Shown here piece by piece: positions 33,889 to 42,282 of a DNA stretch of 64,000 nt. The notes under the pieces are model-generated. The model was not told the origin of the DNA, searched no databases, and saw only the letters and a list, made by a program, of their open reading frames with translations. Made by a program: the position numbers and the translations under genes. The DNA is taken from assembly GCF_000424625.1 (NCBI RefSeq), contig NZ_AUKG01000001.1, positions 744,001 to 808,000 of the forward strand, read 5' to 3'. This stretch comes from Conexibacter woesei Iso977N (GTDB taxonomy: Bacteria; Actinomycetota; Thermoleophilia; Solirubrobacterales; Solirubrobacteraceae). How positions within the stretch are numbered: the first letter of the stretch is position 1; each line of letters begins with the position of its first letter.

Positions 33889-34779
33889 ATGCAGCCGCTC
33901 ATCTGGGAGAGCCGGCCGGATGGCCTTCGTGCCCCGGCCCTGGTCTGCGCCTTCACCGGCTGGAACGACGCCGGCGATGCGGCGTCCGCCGCGCTGCGCT
34001 TCTTCGGCGCGTCGCTGGGCGCCACGCGCTTCGCGCAGATCGACCCCGAGGAGTTCTTCGACTTCCAGGCGACGCGCCCGAAGGTGACGCTCGTCGACGG
34101 GGACACCCGCGGGCTGGAGTGGCCGTCGGTGGAGATCTACGAGGCCCGCGTTCCGCGCGCGCCGCGCGACCTCGTCCTGCTGAGCGGGCCCGAGCCGTCG
34201 TTCCGCTGGCGGACGTTCTCGAAGCTGATCGTCGACCTGGCGGAGGCCTTGGGCACGCAGATGGTCGTCTCTTTGGGCGCGTTGCTCGCCGACGTGCCGC
34301 ACTCGCGCCCGGTCGGGATCACCGGGCTGTCGAGCGACCCGACGCTGATCGAGGGCCTCGAGCTGGCGCCGACGTCCTACGAGGGACCGACCGGCATCGT
34401 CGGCGTCCTGCAGGCGGCGTGCCAGGACGCGGGGCTGCCGAGCGCGTCGCTGTGGGCGTCCGTTCCGCATTATGTCGCTGCCGCGCCCAACCCCAAGGCG
34501 GCGCTGGCGCTGGTGCGCAAGTTGGAGGGGTTGGTCGGGGTGAGCGTCGACGCCGAGGAGCTGGAGCTGGCGTCCGCCGACTACGAGCGCCAGGTGTCGC
34601 TGGCCGTGCAGAGCGACCCGGACGTCCAGGCCTTCGTCGAGCGGCTGGAGAGGACCGCCGCCGAGGAGGAAGAGGACGCCGACCCGACCGAGCTCCCGAG
34701 CGGCGACGTGATCGCCCGCGAGTTCCAGCGCTTCCTGCGCCAGCGCGGGCCCGAAGGCCCCGACATCGCCGGGATGTAG
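33889..34779 (+). CDS. PAC2 family protein (proteasome assembly chaperone-like)
   Basis: A 296-residue PAC2-family protein. It shows the family pattern CAFTGWNDAGDAASAAL near residue 20, LLSGPEPSFRW, and VGITGLSSD with SYEGPTGIVGVL. Actinobacterial PAC2 proteins are cytoplasmic homotrimers linked by homology to proteasome assembly; their role is not settled. ATG 33889 follows TACCGT by 7 nt, so it is probably leaderless. It ends in TAG, directly followed in the same frame by coding-looking sequence of the methyltransferase gene. Confidence 0.85.
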   Translation: MQPLIWESRPDGLRAPALVCAFTGWNDAGDAASAALRFFGASLGATRFAQIDPEEFFDFQATRPKVTLVDGDTRGLEWPSVEIYEARVPRAPRDLVLLSGPEPSFRWRTFSKLIVDLAEALGTQMVVSLGALLADVPHSRPVGITGLSSDPTLIEGLELAPTSYEGPTGIVGVLQAACQDAGLPSASLWASVPHYVAAAPNPKAALALVRKLEGLVGVSVDAEELELASADYERQVSLAVQSDPDVQAFVERLERTAAEEEEDADPTELPSGDVIAREFQRFLRQRGPEGPDIAGM

Positions 34780-34827
34780 CACTTTGACCTCGCCTCCCTG
34801 ACCGCGCTGCTGGCCCGCAACGGGTTC

Positions 34828-35562
34828 GTGGCGGCGGAGGAGGAGGCGGCGGAACTGCTGGAGCACGCGGCGTCGGCGAGTTCCGCGGCGCGCCTGGAGG
34901 CGGCGATCGAGCGCCGCCTGACCGGCGAACCCCTCGCCTGGATCACCGGCAGCGCACCCTTCTGCGACCTGACGGTCGTCGTCGCACCTGGCGTCTACGT
35001 CCCGCGCTGGCAGACCGAGCTGCTCGCTCACCGCGGCCGCGCGCTGCTCGCTGCCACGCCGGACGGCGGCGCAGGGGCGACGGCGATCGATCTCTGCACC
35101 GGCTGCGGCGCGGTCGCGGCGGTGCTGGCGACGAGCGGCGCTCGGGTGCTGGCGACCGATGTCGAGCCCGCGGCGGTGGCGTGCGCGCTGGCCAACGGCG
35201 TCGAGGCCCATGGCGGCGATCTCTTCGCGCCGGTGGATCCCGCGCTGCAGGGCGCGGTCGATGTCGTCACCGGCGTCGTGCCGTACGTCCCGACGCCGGA
35301 GCTGCACCTGCTCCAGCGCGACACGTTCACGTTCGAGACGCCGGTCGCCTACGACGGCGGTCCGGACGGCTGCGCGATCCTGCGCCGCGCGATCGAAGGC
35401 GCGAGCGCGTTCCTGCGCCCCGGCGGCACGCTGCTGCTGGAGCTCGGGGGCGACCAGGCGGCGCTCGTGGCGCCCGACCTCAGCGCTGCGGGCTTCGCGC
35501 CCGCGTCACTGCTCCTCGACGAGGACGGCGACCTCCGCGGCATCGAGGCGCGCCGCCTCTGA
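34828..35562 (+). CDS. PrmC-like SAM-dependent methyltransferase
   Basis: A 244-residue class I methyltransferase with SAM motif IDLCTGCGAVAAVLA. The expected NPPY of PrmC/HemK reads GVVPYVP. The N-terminal helical segment (LTGEPLAWITGSAPFCD) matches PrmC-type enzymes that methylate release-factor Gln, but loss of the NPP suggests a different substrate. The first acceptable start is GTG 34828, yet the 16 in-frame codons back to the PAC2 stop also look coding, so the true start may be CTG 34798/34807 or readthrough. Confidence 0.7.
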   Translation: MAAEEEAAELLEHAASASSAARLEAAIERRLTGEPLAWITGSAPFCDLTVVVAPGVYVPRWQTELLAHRGRALLAATPDGGAGATAIDLCTGCGAVAAVLATSGARVLATDVEPAAVACALANGVEAHGGDLFAPVDPALQGAVDVVTGVVPYVPTPELHLLQRDTFTFETPVAYDGGPDGCAILRRAIEGASAFLRPGGTLLLELGGDQAALVAPDLSAAGFAPASLLLDEDGDLRGIEARRL

Positions 35563-35967
35563 CGCGCGCGCCGCGAGGCGGTTGCGCACCCACGTCCCGG
35601 CGAGCGCGAGCAGCGTCCCGGCGATCATCGTCACCACCGCCTGGACGATCGGCGGCGAGGCGATCCTCGCGACGCGGTCGTCGACGACCAGCGCGTCGGC
35701 GAGCACGAGCGACAGGCCGAACAGCAGCCCGCCCGCAGCACCCCGCCGCGCCGCCTCGCCGAACCGGTCGTGGTCGAAGCCGGCCAGGAACCCACCGAGC
35801 GTCGCGAGCACGTTGGCGAGCACCCACGCGCCGACGCTCCAGCCGAGCGTCGCGCCCGTCAGGAACCCGCCGATCAGCGGCGGCACGACCACCGCGCCGA
35901 GCTGGACCGGCCGTGGCCGGGACGAAAGCAGCGGCGGGAGGAACGGCGCGCGGTCGGGCATCGCCAC
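35506..35967 (-). CDS. Small integral membrane protein, unknown
   Basis: A 153-residue protein with about four hydrophobic helices and GG-rich turns (VVVPPLIGGFLTGATLGW). No family is recognised. Its C-terminal 19 codons overlap the end of the convergent methyltransferase gene (57 bp), unusual even in this compact genome; the membrane pattern and GC3 support a real gene. ATG at 35967 or 35961. Confidence 0.55.
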   Translation of the reverse strand: MAMPDRAPFLPPLLSSRPRPVQLGAVVVPPLIGGFLTGATLGWSVGAWVLANVLATLGGFLAGFDHDRFGEAARRGAAGGLLFGLSLVLADALVVDDRVARIASPPIVQAVVTMIAGTLLALAGTWVRNRLAARASEAARLDAAEVAVLVEEQ

Positions 35968-35998
35968 GAGCCTCGCCCTCGCCGGTCACGATGTCAAC

Positions 35999-36685
35999 TC
36001 ATACAACTTCCCGCAGCTCGGCCAACCCCCTCAGCTGCGCGCCGTCGCCATCGAAGTTCTCCGGCGCCAGCCACGCCTCGAAGGCGGCCCGGACCCCCGG
36101 CCACTCCACGTCCACGATCGAGAACCACGCCGTGTCGCGGTTGCGCTCCTTGACGACCATGTGCTGGCGGAACGTCCCCTCGTAGGTGAACCCGAACCGC
36201 CGCGCCGCCGCCTGCGAGCGCGCGTTGGCCGCGTCGCACTTCCACTCCAGCCGCCGGTTCCCCAGCTCGTCGAACGCGTGGCGGGCGAGCAACCACACCA
36301 CCTCGGTCGCCGCGGCCGTCCGCTGCAGCGCGGCGCCGAACCAGATGTGCCCGATCTCGATCACGCCGTGCGCGGGCTCCATCCGCAGGTAGCTCACGAC
36401 CCCGCAGGCGACCCCACCGACGACCACCGCGTAGAAGCGCGGGTCCGCCGAGGCCTCCTGCGCGCGCAGGTGCGCGTCGAACCCCGCGCGGTCGCCGTCG
36501 AACGGCCCGTAGCCGAGGTAGTGCCACAACAACGGGTCGGCGTCCTCGGTCGCGGCGACCCACAGCGCGTCGCCGTGCTCGTCCACGCGCAGCGGCTCGA
36601 CCGCCACCCGCGCGCCCCGCAGCGCCGTCGTCGCGTCCGGCACGCGCGCCGGCCCCGTCCACCCATGCAGTCCGTCATCGCTCAT
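35999..36685 (-). CDS. GNAT acetyltransferase, RimJ/RimL-like
   Basis: A 228-residue GNAT protein with LRVDEHGDALWVAATEDAD, IEIGHIWFG (beta4) and the acceptor-site helices ATEVVWLLARHAFDELGNRRLEW and NARSQAAARRFGF. This resembles YjdJ/RimJ-type N-acetyltransferases of amino groups. The start could be ATG 36685 or ATG 36697. Its 5' end is 22 bp from the end of the ECF gene on the same strand, so it may be part of that transcript. Confidence 0.75.
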   Translation of the reverse strand: MSDDGLHGWTGPARVPDATTALRGARVAVEPLRVDEHGDALWVAATEDADPLLWHYLGYGPFDGDRAGFDAHLRAQEASADPRFYAVVVGGVACGVVSYLRMEPAHGVIEIGHIWFGAALQRTAAATEVVWLLARHAFDELGNRRLEWKCDAANARSQAAARRFGFTYEGTFRQHMVVKERNRDTAWFSIVDVEWPGVRAAFEAWLAPENFDGDGAQLRGLAELREVV

Positions 36686-36707
36686 CGCGTCACGCATCCT
36701 GCCACTG

Positions 36708-37958
36708 CTAGGGCGCCGGACCAGGGCCATGACGCACTTCCGTTGCAGGTCCAACGCGAACCCGTGACCGCGCGTGTGCCGCCCGTCGCACGAGGTGGTC
36801 GTGCTCGCCGACGTTCGTCGCCCGCCGCGCGGCCTCCGCGTACGCCGTCGCGGCGGCCGCGAAGTCCTGGTTGAGCTCGTGCAGGTGCCCGCGCACCGCG
36901 TGCCAGCGGTGGCGCTCGCCGAGCACCGCGCGCAGCCGCTCGGTCTCGCGCAACCCCGCGGCCGGACCGAGCACCTGCCCGACCGCGACCGCCCGCGCCA
37001 GCACCGCCGCCGGGTCCTGGCGGACCGGGTCGCCGGTCAGCCCGACGAGGTCGTCGTACCAGGCGAGGATCTGCTGCCAGTCGGTCTCCTCCGCACGCGC
37101 GGCGTCGTCGTGCAGGGCCGCGATCGCCGCCTCGATCTGGTACCGGCCCGGCCGCTCCATGCTGAGCGCCGACTGCAGCACGCGCACGCCCTCGGCGATC
37201 TCGCGCGTGTCCCAGAGCCCGCGGTCCTGGCGGTCGAGCGTGACGATCCGGCCCTCGCCGTCCAGCCGGGCGCCGCGCCGCGCGTGGTTGAGCAACATCA
37301 ACGCGAGCAGCCCGCGCGCCTCCGGCTCCTCGGTCGCCAGCGTGAGCTGGCGCGCCAGCCGGATCGCCTCGGCCGCGAGGTCGACGCGCGCCCCGCTGTG
37401 CCCCGTCGTGTAGATGATGTACAAGACGCGCAGGACGACCGCGAGGTCGCCGGGGCGGCCGAACCGCCTGCCGCCCAGCGTCCGCTTGGCGCGCGAGATC
37501 CGCTGCGCCATCGTCGCCTCCGGGACGTAGAACGCGTCAGCGATCTCGCGCGTCGTCAGGCCGCCGACCGCGCGCAACGTCAGCGCGACCTGCGAAGCGG
37601 GCGCGAGGTCCGGATGGCAGCAGCAGAAGAGCAGGAACAACGTGTCGTCGCCGACCTCGTCGCTCACCGACGGCGGCGCGGCCCCCGGCTCGGCGCCACC
37701 GACCACCTCCTCCCGCGCGCGCCGCGACGCCTCGCTGCGGCGCGCGTCGATCAGCCGCCGCCGCGCGACGCTCGCCAGCCACGCCTGCGGCTCGTCCGGC
37801 GGGTGCGCCGGCCACACGCGCAGCGCCTCGATCAGCGCCTCCTGGAGCGCGTCCTCGGCGGCGTCGAAGTCCTCGCCGCGCCGGACCAGCCCGGCCAGGA
37901 CGCGCGGGACGAGCGCGCGCAGTGCGCCCTCGTCCACCGCATGCGCGTCGTCGGTCAC
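36708..37958 (-). CDS. ECF42-type RNA polymerase sigma factor
   Basis: A 416-residue ECF sigma factor, longer than normal because a TPR-like C-terminal domain (about residues 185-400) follows sigma2 (DFDAAEDALQEALIEALRVW) and sigma4 (LTTREIADAFYVPEATMAQR). Together with the DGPF protein immediately upstream, this is the ECF42 group, which lacks an anti-sigma and is thought to be controlled by its C-terminal extension. It starts with GTG 37958, 6 bp after the DGPF stop. Confidence 0.85.
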   Translation of the reverse strand: MTDDAHAVDEGALRALVPRVLAGLVRRGEDFDAAEDALQEALIEALRVWPAHPPDEPQAWLASVARRRLIDARRSEASRRAREEVVGGAEPGAAPPSVSDEVGDDTLFLLFCCCHPDLAPASQVALTLRAVGGLTTREIADAFYVPEATMAQRISRAKRTLGGRRFGRPGDLAVVLRVLYIIYTTGHSGARVDLAAEAIRLARQLTLATEEPEARGLLALMLLNHARRGARLDGEGRIVTLDRQDRGLWDTREIAEGVRVLQSALSMERPGRYQIEAAIAALHDDAARAEETDWQQILAWYDDLVGLTGDPVRQDPAAVLARAVAVGQVLGPAAGLRETERLRAVLGERHRWHAVRGHLHELNQDFAAAATAYAEAARRATNVGEHDHLVRRAAHARSRVRVGPATEVRHGPGPAP

Positions 37959-37964
37959 AGGCCT

Positions 37965-38360
37965 TCAGTGATCCATGATCTCGCGGATGTCGATCCACTC
38001 GTGCAGCGGCCCGCCGCCCGGCCCGGGCTCGGAGGAGATGTGCGCCGCGATCTCGACCGCGCGCTCGTGGGAGTCGACCTCGACCATGTACCAGCCGGCG
38101 ACGAGGTCGTTGGTCTCGGGCAGCGGGCCGTCGGTCGTGACCGGCGCGGCGTCCGGGCCGCCGTAGCGGACCCAGGTCTGGGCGGGCGTCAGCGCCTGGA
38201 CGCCGAGCAGCTCGCCGCTCTCCTCCAACATGGCGGAGACGTTGCGCAGGAACGCGAAGTGCGCCTCGACGTCGGCGGGGTCCCAGCGGTCCATCGGCGG
38301 GTACGGCCTGTGGTGCTCGGGGCCGCCGGCGTAGTGCTTGAGGAGCAGGTACTTGGGCAT
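37965..38360 (-). CDS. DGPF/YCII-related protein
   Basis: A 131-residue ferredoxin-like-fold protein of the YCII-related family. The DGPF signature reads TTDGPLPETNDLVAGWYMVEV, with Leu for the Phe. It starts MPKYLLLKHY, typical of the family. ECF42 sigmas are almost always paired with such a protein and are known to direct their transcription. A GGAGA Shine-Dalgarno lies upstream of ATG 38360. Confidence 0.85.
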   Translation of the reverse strand: MPKYLLLKHYAGGPEHHRPYPPMDRWDPADVEAHFAFLRNVSAMLEESGELLGVQALTPAQTWVRYGGPDAAPVTTDGPLPETNDLVAGWYMVEVDSHERAVEIAAHISSEPGPGGGPLHEWIDIREIMDH

Positions 38361-38454
38361 CGTGGGTCTCCTTGGGGGTCGCGGGCCGCGCTCGTTCGTG
38401 GCCCTTCACCCTGTGAGCGGAGCCGGTCGCAGTCTCTCGACACGCGAGGTCGGC

Positions 38455-38946
38455 CTATCGTTGCGTGCCCGGCTCCGCGGCGCCCCAGATGCCCGGCCCG
38501 CGGCGGTGCTCGTAGATCAGCGACGTCTCGGCGTGCGCGACCGCGGGGTGCGTCGCGAGGTGGTCGACGACGAACTCGCGCAGGCCCTGGGCGTCGGCGG
38601 CCGCCAGCCAGACGAGGTAGTCGGTCGCGCCCGCGAGGTGGAAGACGGTCAGGACGCCGGGGAGGTCCCGGACCGCGTTGGTGAACGTGTCGATCTGCTC
38701 GCGGTTGTGGACGGCGAGGCGCACCGCGACCATCGCCTGCAGCGGGCGCCCGAGCGCCGCGAGGTCGACCTCGGCGTGGAAGCCGCGCAGCACGCCGGCC
38801 TCGCGCAACGCGCGCACGCGTTGCAGTGCGGTCGACGGCGCGACGCCCACGCGCTCGGCGAGCTTGTTGTTGGGGATGCGCGCGTTCTCGCTCAGCGCCT
38901 CGAGGATCGCGCGGTCCGTCTCGTCGATCCGCAGCTCGTTCGGCAT
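38455..38946 (-). CDS. Lrp/AsnC family transcriptional regulator
   Basis: A 163-residue regulator: N-terminal HTH (ARIPNNKLAERVGVAPSTALQRV) and C-terminal RAM ligand domain (GVLTVFHLAGATDYLVWL). Such proteins sense amino acids. It is divergent, with a 109-bp spacer, from the cystathionine beta-synthase/gamma-synthase operon, so it is a reasonable candidate to control it in response to cysteine, methionine or homologues. The spacer has AT-rich patches (GCATTTGCTACGGAATTGCG) suitable for binding. Confidence 0.85.
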   Translation of the reverse strand: MPNELRIDETDRAILEALSENARIPNNKLAERVGVAPSTALQRVRALREAGVLRGFHAEVDLAALGRPLQAMVAVRLAVHNREQIDTFTNAVRDLPGVLTVFHLAGATDYLVWLAAADAQGLREFVVDHLATHPAVAHAETSLIYEHRRGPGIWGAAEPGTQR

Positions 38947-39055
38947 GGGCGAGAGTGTTGCAGATCAGACCGCATTTGCTACGGAATTGCGACGACTTCC
39001 CGAAGATCCTGCGGGGTTCTGGCGCTACGGCGAAACAGATGCTTCACTGGACGCC

Positions 39056-40456
39056 ATGGAACACGCGCTGCAGGCCTCCGAGGCCGTCATCCACGACTCG
39101 ATCGTCGAGACGGTCGGCAACACGCCCTTGGTCCGCCTGAGCCGCATCGGCGCGGGCCTGACGCCGCAGATCGTGGCCAAGGTGGAGGCGCTCAACCCGG
39201 GCGGCTCGATCAAGGACCGCGCGGCGCTGGCGATGATCGAGGCGGCCGAGCGCGAGGGGCTGCTGCGCCCCGGCGGGACGATCGTCGAGCCGACGTCGGG
39301 CAACACCGGCACCGGCCTGGCGATGGCCGCGCGGTTGAAGGGCTACCACGTGATCGCCGTGATGCCGGACAAGATGTCGAAGGAGAAGATCGACCTGCTG
39401 CGCGCCTACGGCGCCGAGGTCGTGGTCTGCCCGACCAACGTCGAGCCGGAGTCGCCCGAGTCCTACTACTCGGTGTCGGACCGCCTGGCGGCCGAGATCC
39501 CGGGCGCGTTCAAGCCGAACCAGTACTTCAACCCCAACAACCCGCGCGCGCACTACGAGTCCACGGGCCCGGAGATCTGGGAGCAGACCGGGGGCAGGAT
39601 CACGCACCTGGTCGCGGGCGTCGGGACCGGCGGGACGATCTCGGGGATCGGCCGCTACCTGAAGGAGCAGAACCCGGACATCCAGATCATCGGCGCCGAC
39701 CCGGTCGGGTCGATCTACAGCGCACCGTCGGACGACGAGATCAAGGGGTACTTGGTCGAGGGCGTCGGCGAGGACTTCTGGCCCGAGACGTTCGACCGCT
39801 CGATCGTCGATCGCTGGATCGCGGTCACCGACAAGGACTCGTTCCTGACCACGCGCCGCCTGGCGATGGAGGAGGGCATCCTGGCCGGCGGCTCGTGCGG
39901 CACCGCGATGTGGGCGACGCTGGAGGCGGCGAAGACGATCGACGACCCGGACGCGCTCGTTGTTGTCGTCCTTCCGGACGGCGGGCGCTCGTACCTGTCG
40001 AAGATCTTCAACGACGCGTGGATGACGCAGTACGGGTTCCTGGACCGGACCGGCGACGCCGCGGTCGGCGACGTGCTGGCGCGCAAGGCCGACGGCGGCG
40101 GAACGCCGTCGCTGGTGACGGTGCAGACGCACCAGAAGGTCCGGGACGCGGTGGCGCTGCTGCACGAGCACGGCGTCTCGCAGCTGCCGGTGGTCTCGGC
40201 GAAGGACCCGGGGACGGTCGTCGGGTCGGTCGGCGAGCGCGGGCTGCTCGCGCGCGCCGTGGACGAGCCGGCGCTGCTGGCCGCGGAGATCGTGAGCGTC
40301 ATGGAGCCGCCGCTGCACGCGGTGTCGGCGGAGGACTCGGTGCGCGAGGCGGTCGAGCTGCTGACCGGCGAGCGCCAGGCGCTGCTCGTCGTCGCCGACG
40401 GGCGCCCGGCGGGCATCGTCACGCGCGCCGACCTTCTGGAATCGTTGGCTCGATGA
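39056..40456 (+). CDS. cbs: Cystathionine beta-synthase
   Basis: A 466-residue fold-type II PLP enzyme that condenses serine and homocysteine to cystathionine, the first step of reverse transsulfuration. PLP Lys is K53 in GGSIKDRAAL; the substrate loop is TSGNTGTGLA. Residues 340-466 form two CBS motifs (QKVRDAVALLHEHGVSQLPV and DSVREAVELLTGERQALLVV), separating it from plain cysteine synthase. It is followed with ATGA overlap by the next enzyme of the pathway. It is divergent from an Lrp regulator. Confidence 0.9.
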   Translation: MEHALQASEAVIHDSIVETVGNTPLVRLSRIGAGLTPQIVAKVEALNPGGSIKDRAALAMIEAAEREGLLRPGGTIVEPTSGNTGTGLAMAARLKGYHVIAVMPDKMSKEKIDLLRAYGAEVVVCPTNVEPESPESYYSVSDRLAAEIPGAFKPNQYFNPNNPRAHYESTGPEIWEQTGGRITHLVAGVGTGGTISGIGRYLKEQNPDIQIIGADPVGSIYSAPSDDEIKGYLVEGVGEDFWPETFDRSIVDRWIAVTDKDSFLTTRRLAMEEGILAGGSCGTAMWATLEAAKTIDDPDALVVVVLPDGGRSYLSKIFNDAWMTQYGFLDRTGDAAVGDVLARKADGGGTPSLVTVQTHQKVRDAVALLHEHGVSQLPVVSAKDPGTVVGSVGERGLLARAVDEPALLAAEIVSVMEPPLHAVSAEDSVREAVELLTGERQALLVVADGRPAGIVTRADLLESLAR

Positions 40457-41529
40457 AGTTCGCCACCCGCGCCGTCCACGCCGGCCTCGAGCCGGATCCC
40501 ACGTATCGCTCGGTCATCCCGGCCATCCACCAGACCTCGACGTTCGCGCAGCCCGCGGTCGGCGAGTTCGTGGAGGACTACGACTACGCGCGCTCGGCGA
40601 ACCCGACGCGCTCCGCCCTGGAGGCTGCGCTCGGGGAGCTGGAGGGCGGGCTGGCGTCGTCGTTCTCGTCCGGGATGGCGGCGACGCACGCGCTGCTGAC
40701 CGCGGTGTGCTCGGCCGGCGACCACGTCGTGATGCCCAACGACCTGTACGGCGGGACGTTCCGGCTGGTCGACAAGGTGCTGACGCGGTTCGGGTTGACC
40801 TACACGTTGGTCGACCAGGCCGATCCGGGGGCGATCGTGGGCGCGCTGCAGGAGAACACCAAGTTGGTGTGGGTGGAGTCGCCGACCAACCCCTTGTTGA
40901 ACGTCGTCGACCTGAAGGCGGAGATCGCCGCGGTCGGCGGGCGGGCGTTCGTCGCGGTCGACAACACGTTCGCGACGCCGGTCAACCAGCGCCCGCTGGA
41001 GCTGGAGGCCGACGCGGTCGTGCACTCGGTCACCAAGTACCTCGGAGGGCACTCGGACACGGTCGGCGGCGCGGTCGTCGTCCGGGATCCGTCGGTGCAC
41101 GAGAGCGTCCGGTTCGTCCAGAACAGCGTGGGCGCCGTGCCCGGGCCGTTCGACTGCTTCCTCGTGCACCGCGGGCTGCGGACGCTGCACCTGCGGATGG
41201 CCGCGCACGCGGCGAGCGCCGAGGCGGTCGTGGGGTTCCTGAAGTCGGCGCCGGGTGTGGTCGACGTGCGCTGGCCGGGCTTCAGCGGCATGGTCTCGTT
41301 CCGCCATCCCGACGCGATCGGGATCGCGCAGCGCACCAGGCTCTTCACGCTGGCCGAGTCGCTCGGCGGCGTCGAGTCGCTGATCGAGGTGCCCCAGGCG
41401 ATGACCCACCAGTCCGTCGAGGGCTCCGACGCGGCCGTGCCGGCGGACCTCGTCCGGCTGTCGTGCGGCGTCGAGGCGCCGGAGGACCTGGTCGCCGACC
41501 TCCACGCTGCGATCGGGGCCGGCGCCTAG
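40453..41529 (+). CDS. Cystathionine gamma-synthase/gamma-lyase (Cys/Met PLP enzyme)
   Basis: A 358-residue fold-type I PLP enzyme of the Cys/Met metabolism family. PLP Lys is K195 in SVTKYLGGHSD, the phosphate-binding region is SSGMAATHA, and YARSANPTR is at about 45-53. Adjacent cystathionine beta-synthase argues for the gamma-lyase direction (cystathionine to cysteine), but sequence alone cannot exclude MetB. It overlaps the upstream gene by ATGA. A short hairpin follows the stop. Confidence 0.88.
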   Translation: MKFATRAVHAGLEPDPTYRSVIPAIHQTSTFAQPAVGEFVEDYDYARSANPTRSALEAALGELEGGLASSFSSGMAATHALLTAVCSAGDHVVMPNDLYGGTFRLVDKVLTRFGLTYTLVDQADPGAIVGALQENTKLVWVESPTNPLLNVVDLKAEIAAVGGRAFVAVDNTFATPVNQRPLELEADAVVHSVTKYLGGHSDTVGGAVVVRDPSVHESVRFVQNSVGAVPGPFDCFLVHRGLRTLHLRMAAHAASAEAVVGFLKSAPGVVDVRWPGFSGMVSFRHPDAIGIAQRTRLFTLAESLGGVESLIEVPQAMTHQSVEGSDAAVPADLVRLSCGVEAPEDLVADLHAAIGAGA

Positions 41530-41551
41530 CACCGGCCTGCGATCGGCGCGA

Positions 41552-41565
41552 GCAGGGATTCCTGC
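41552..41565 (+). terminator. Hairpin after transsulfuration operon
   Basis: GCAGG-GATT-CCTGC, a 5-bp stem with four-base loop, 22 bp after the stop codon and between convergent genes. T-rich sequence follows at a distance (TCTCTTCCTG), so weak termination is plausible. Confidence 0.4.
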
Positions 41566-41580
41566 CAACGTCTCTTCCTG

Positions 41581-41817
41581 CTACACGGTCGCTGGCGGGT
41601 CCTGGTTGTTTTCGCGATGTTGAGACATCTGCCCGAACCAGAAGATCACGACGCCGAGCGGTACCAGGACGAAGACCGCAGTGACGCAGATCTGCGTCGC
41701 CAGTGGGATCGGCAAGACCCAGACGGTCGCCAACGCGACGGCAGCGCAGAAAAGAGCAAGGAAGCCATTGATGAACGAGAGTGGAAACCGAGGCCGAGGG
41801 CGTAGGTCATTCGTCAT
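41581..41817 (-). CDS. Small two-helix membrane protein
   Basis: A 78-residue protein with two strongly hydrophobic helices (about 15-35 and 40-62) joined by PIPLAT, plus a polar C-terminus (SQHRENNQDPPATV). There is no known family. The start ATG 41817 lies 11 bp inside the upstream RHH gene, so it is probably translated by coupling. Size, membrane nature and pairing with a DNA-binding protein recall toxin-antitoxin modules. Lower GC than the surrounding genes suggests recent acquisition. Confidence 0.6.
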   Translation of the reverse strand: MTNDLRPRPRFPLSFINGFLALFCAAVALATVWVLPIPLATQICVTAVFVLVPLGVVIFWFGQMSQHRENNQDPPATV

Positions 41818-42055
41818 TGACAGCTCGCGATCGATGACGCGTAGGGAATCCGCGCAAGTTGGTGTCGACCCGAGTTCGGGCATCTCGGGCCTGGATCGCA
41901 AGCTGGACGGCTCGCTCGTTCAGAAGGTCATCGGCTAGGTCTTCGATCGCCGCTCGGACGAGGTCCGGAACGCTCCGACCATCCACGAAGGCAGCCGCCT
42001 CAAGGATCTCGAGCTTTCGAGAGTCAAGCCGAACGTTCACTTGGCTAGTGGCCAT
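41807..42055 (-). CDS. Ribbon-helix-helix DNA-binding protein
   Basis: An 82-residue protein with an N-terminal beta-strand SQVNVRLDSRKLEILEAAAF and two helices (GRSVPDLVRAAIEDLADDLL), the CopG/MetJ/Arc fold, and a basic C-terminus. RHH proteins bind operators as dimers and are common antitoxins. It overlaps the small membrane protein by 11 bp. Upstream are repeated GCTAC motifs (42091-42122), consistent with autoregulation. Confidence 0.7.
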   Translation of the reverse strand: MATSQVNVRLDSRKLEILEAAAFVDGRSVPDLVRAAIEDLADDLLNERAVQLAIQARDARTRVDTNLRGFPTRHRSRAVNDE

Positions 42056-42090
42056 GCGCGAGTCTCATTCCGTCTGCGACGAGAGCTATA

Positions 42091-42122
42091 TTGCTACGTT
42101 CCCATTTTGCTACAGATGTAGC
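42091..42122. promoter_or_regulatory. GCTAC-repeat operator upstream of the RHH gene
   Basis: TTGCTAC occurs at 42091-42097 and again at 42107-42113 (16 bp apart); the second forms a perfect inverted repeat GCTAC-AGAT-GTAGC (42109-42122). On the minus strand an AT-rich ATATAGC (near 42085-42091) may be the -10 of the RHH gene. The local AT content is far above the surroundings. Confidence 0.5.
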
Positions 42123-42282
42123 GAGTTTGCGAACCTGAGCCCACACTTCCCGTCCTTCAGTTCATCGAGCTATTCGCCGTGACCTTCGAAACTCCTTGTT
42201 TCGAGGGAGTTCGAGTGGTTGCCGACGGCGAGGGCCCGCTAGTTGGGTGTCATCTGGAAGACCTCGGGGAAGAGATCGAGAC

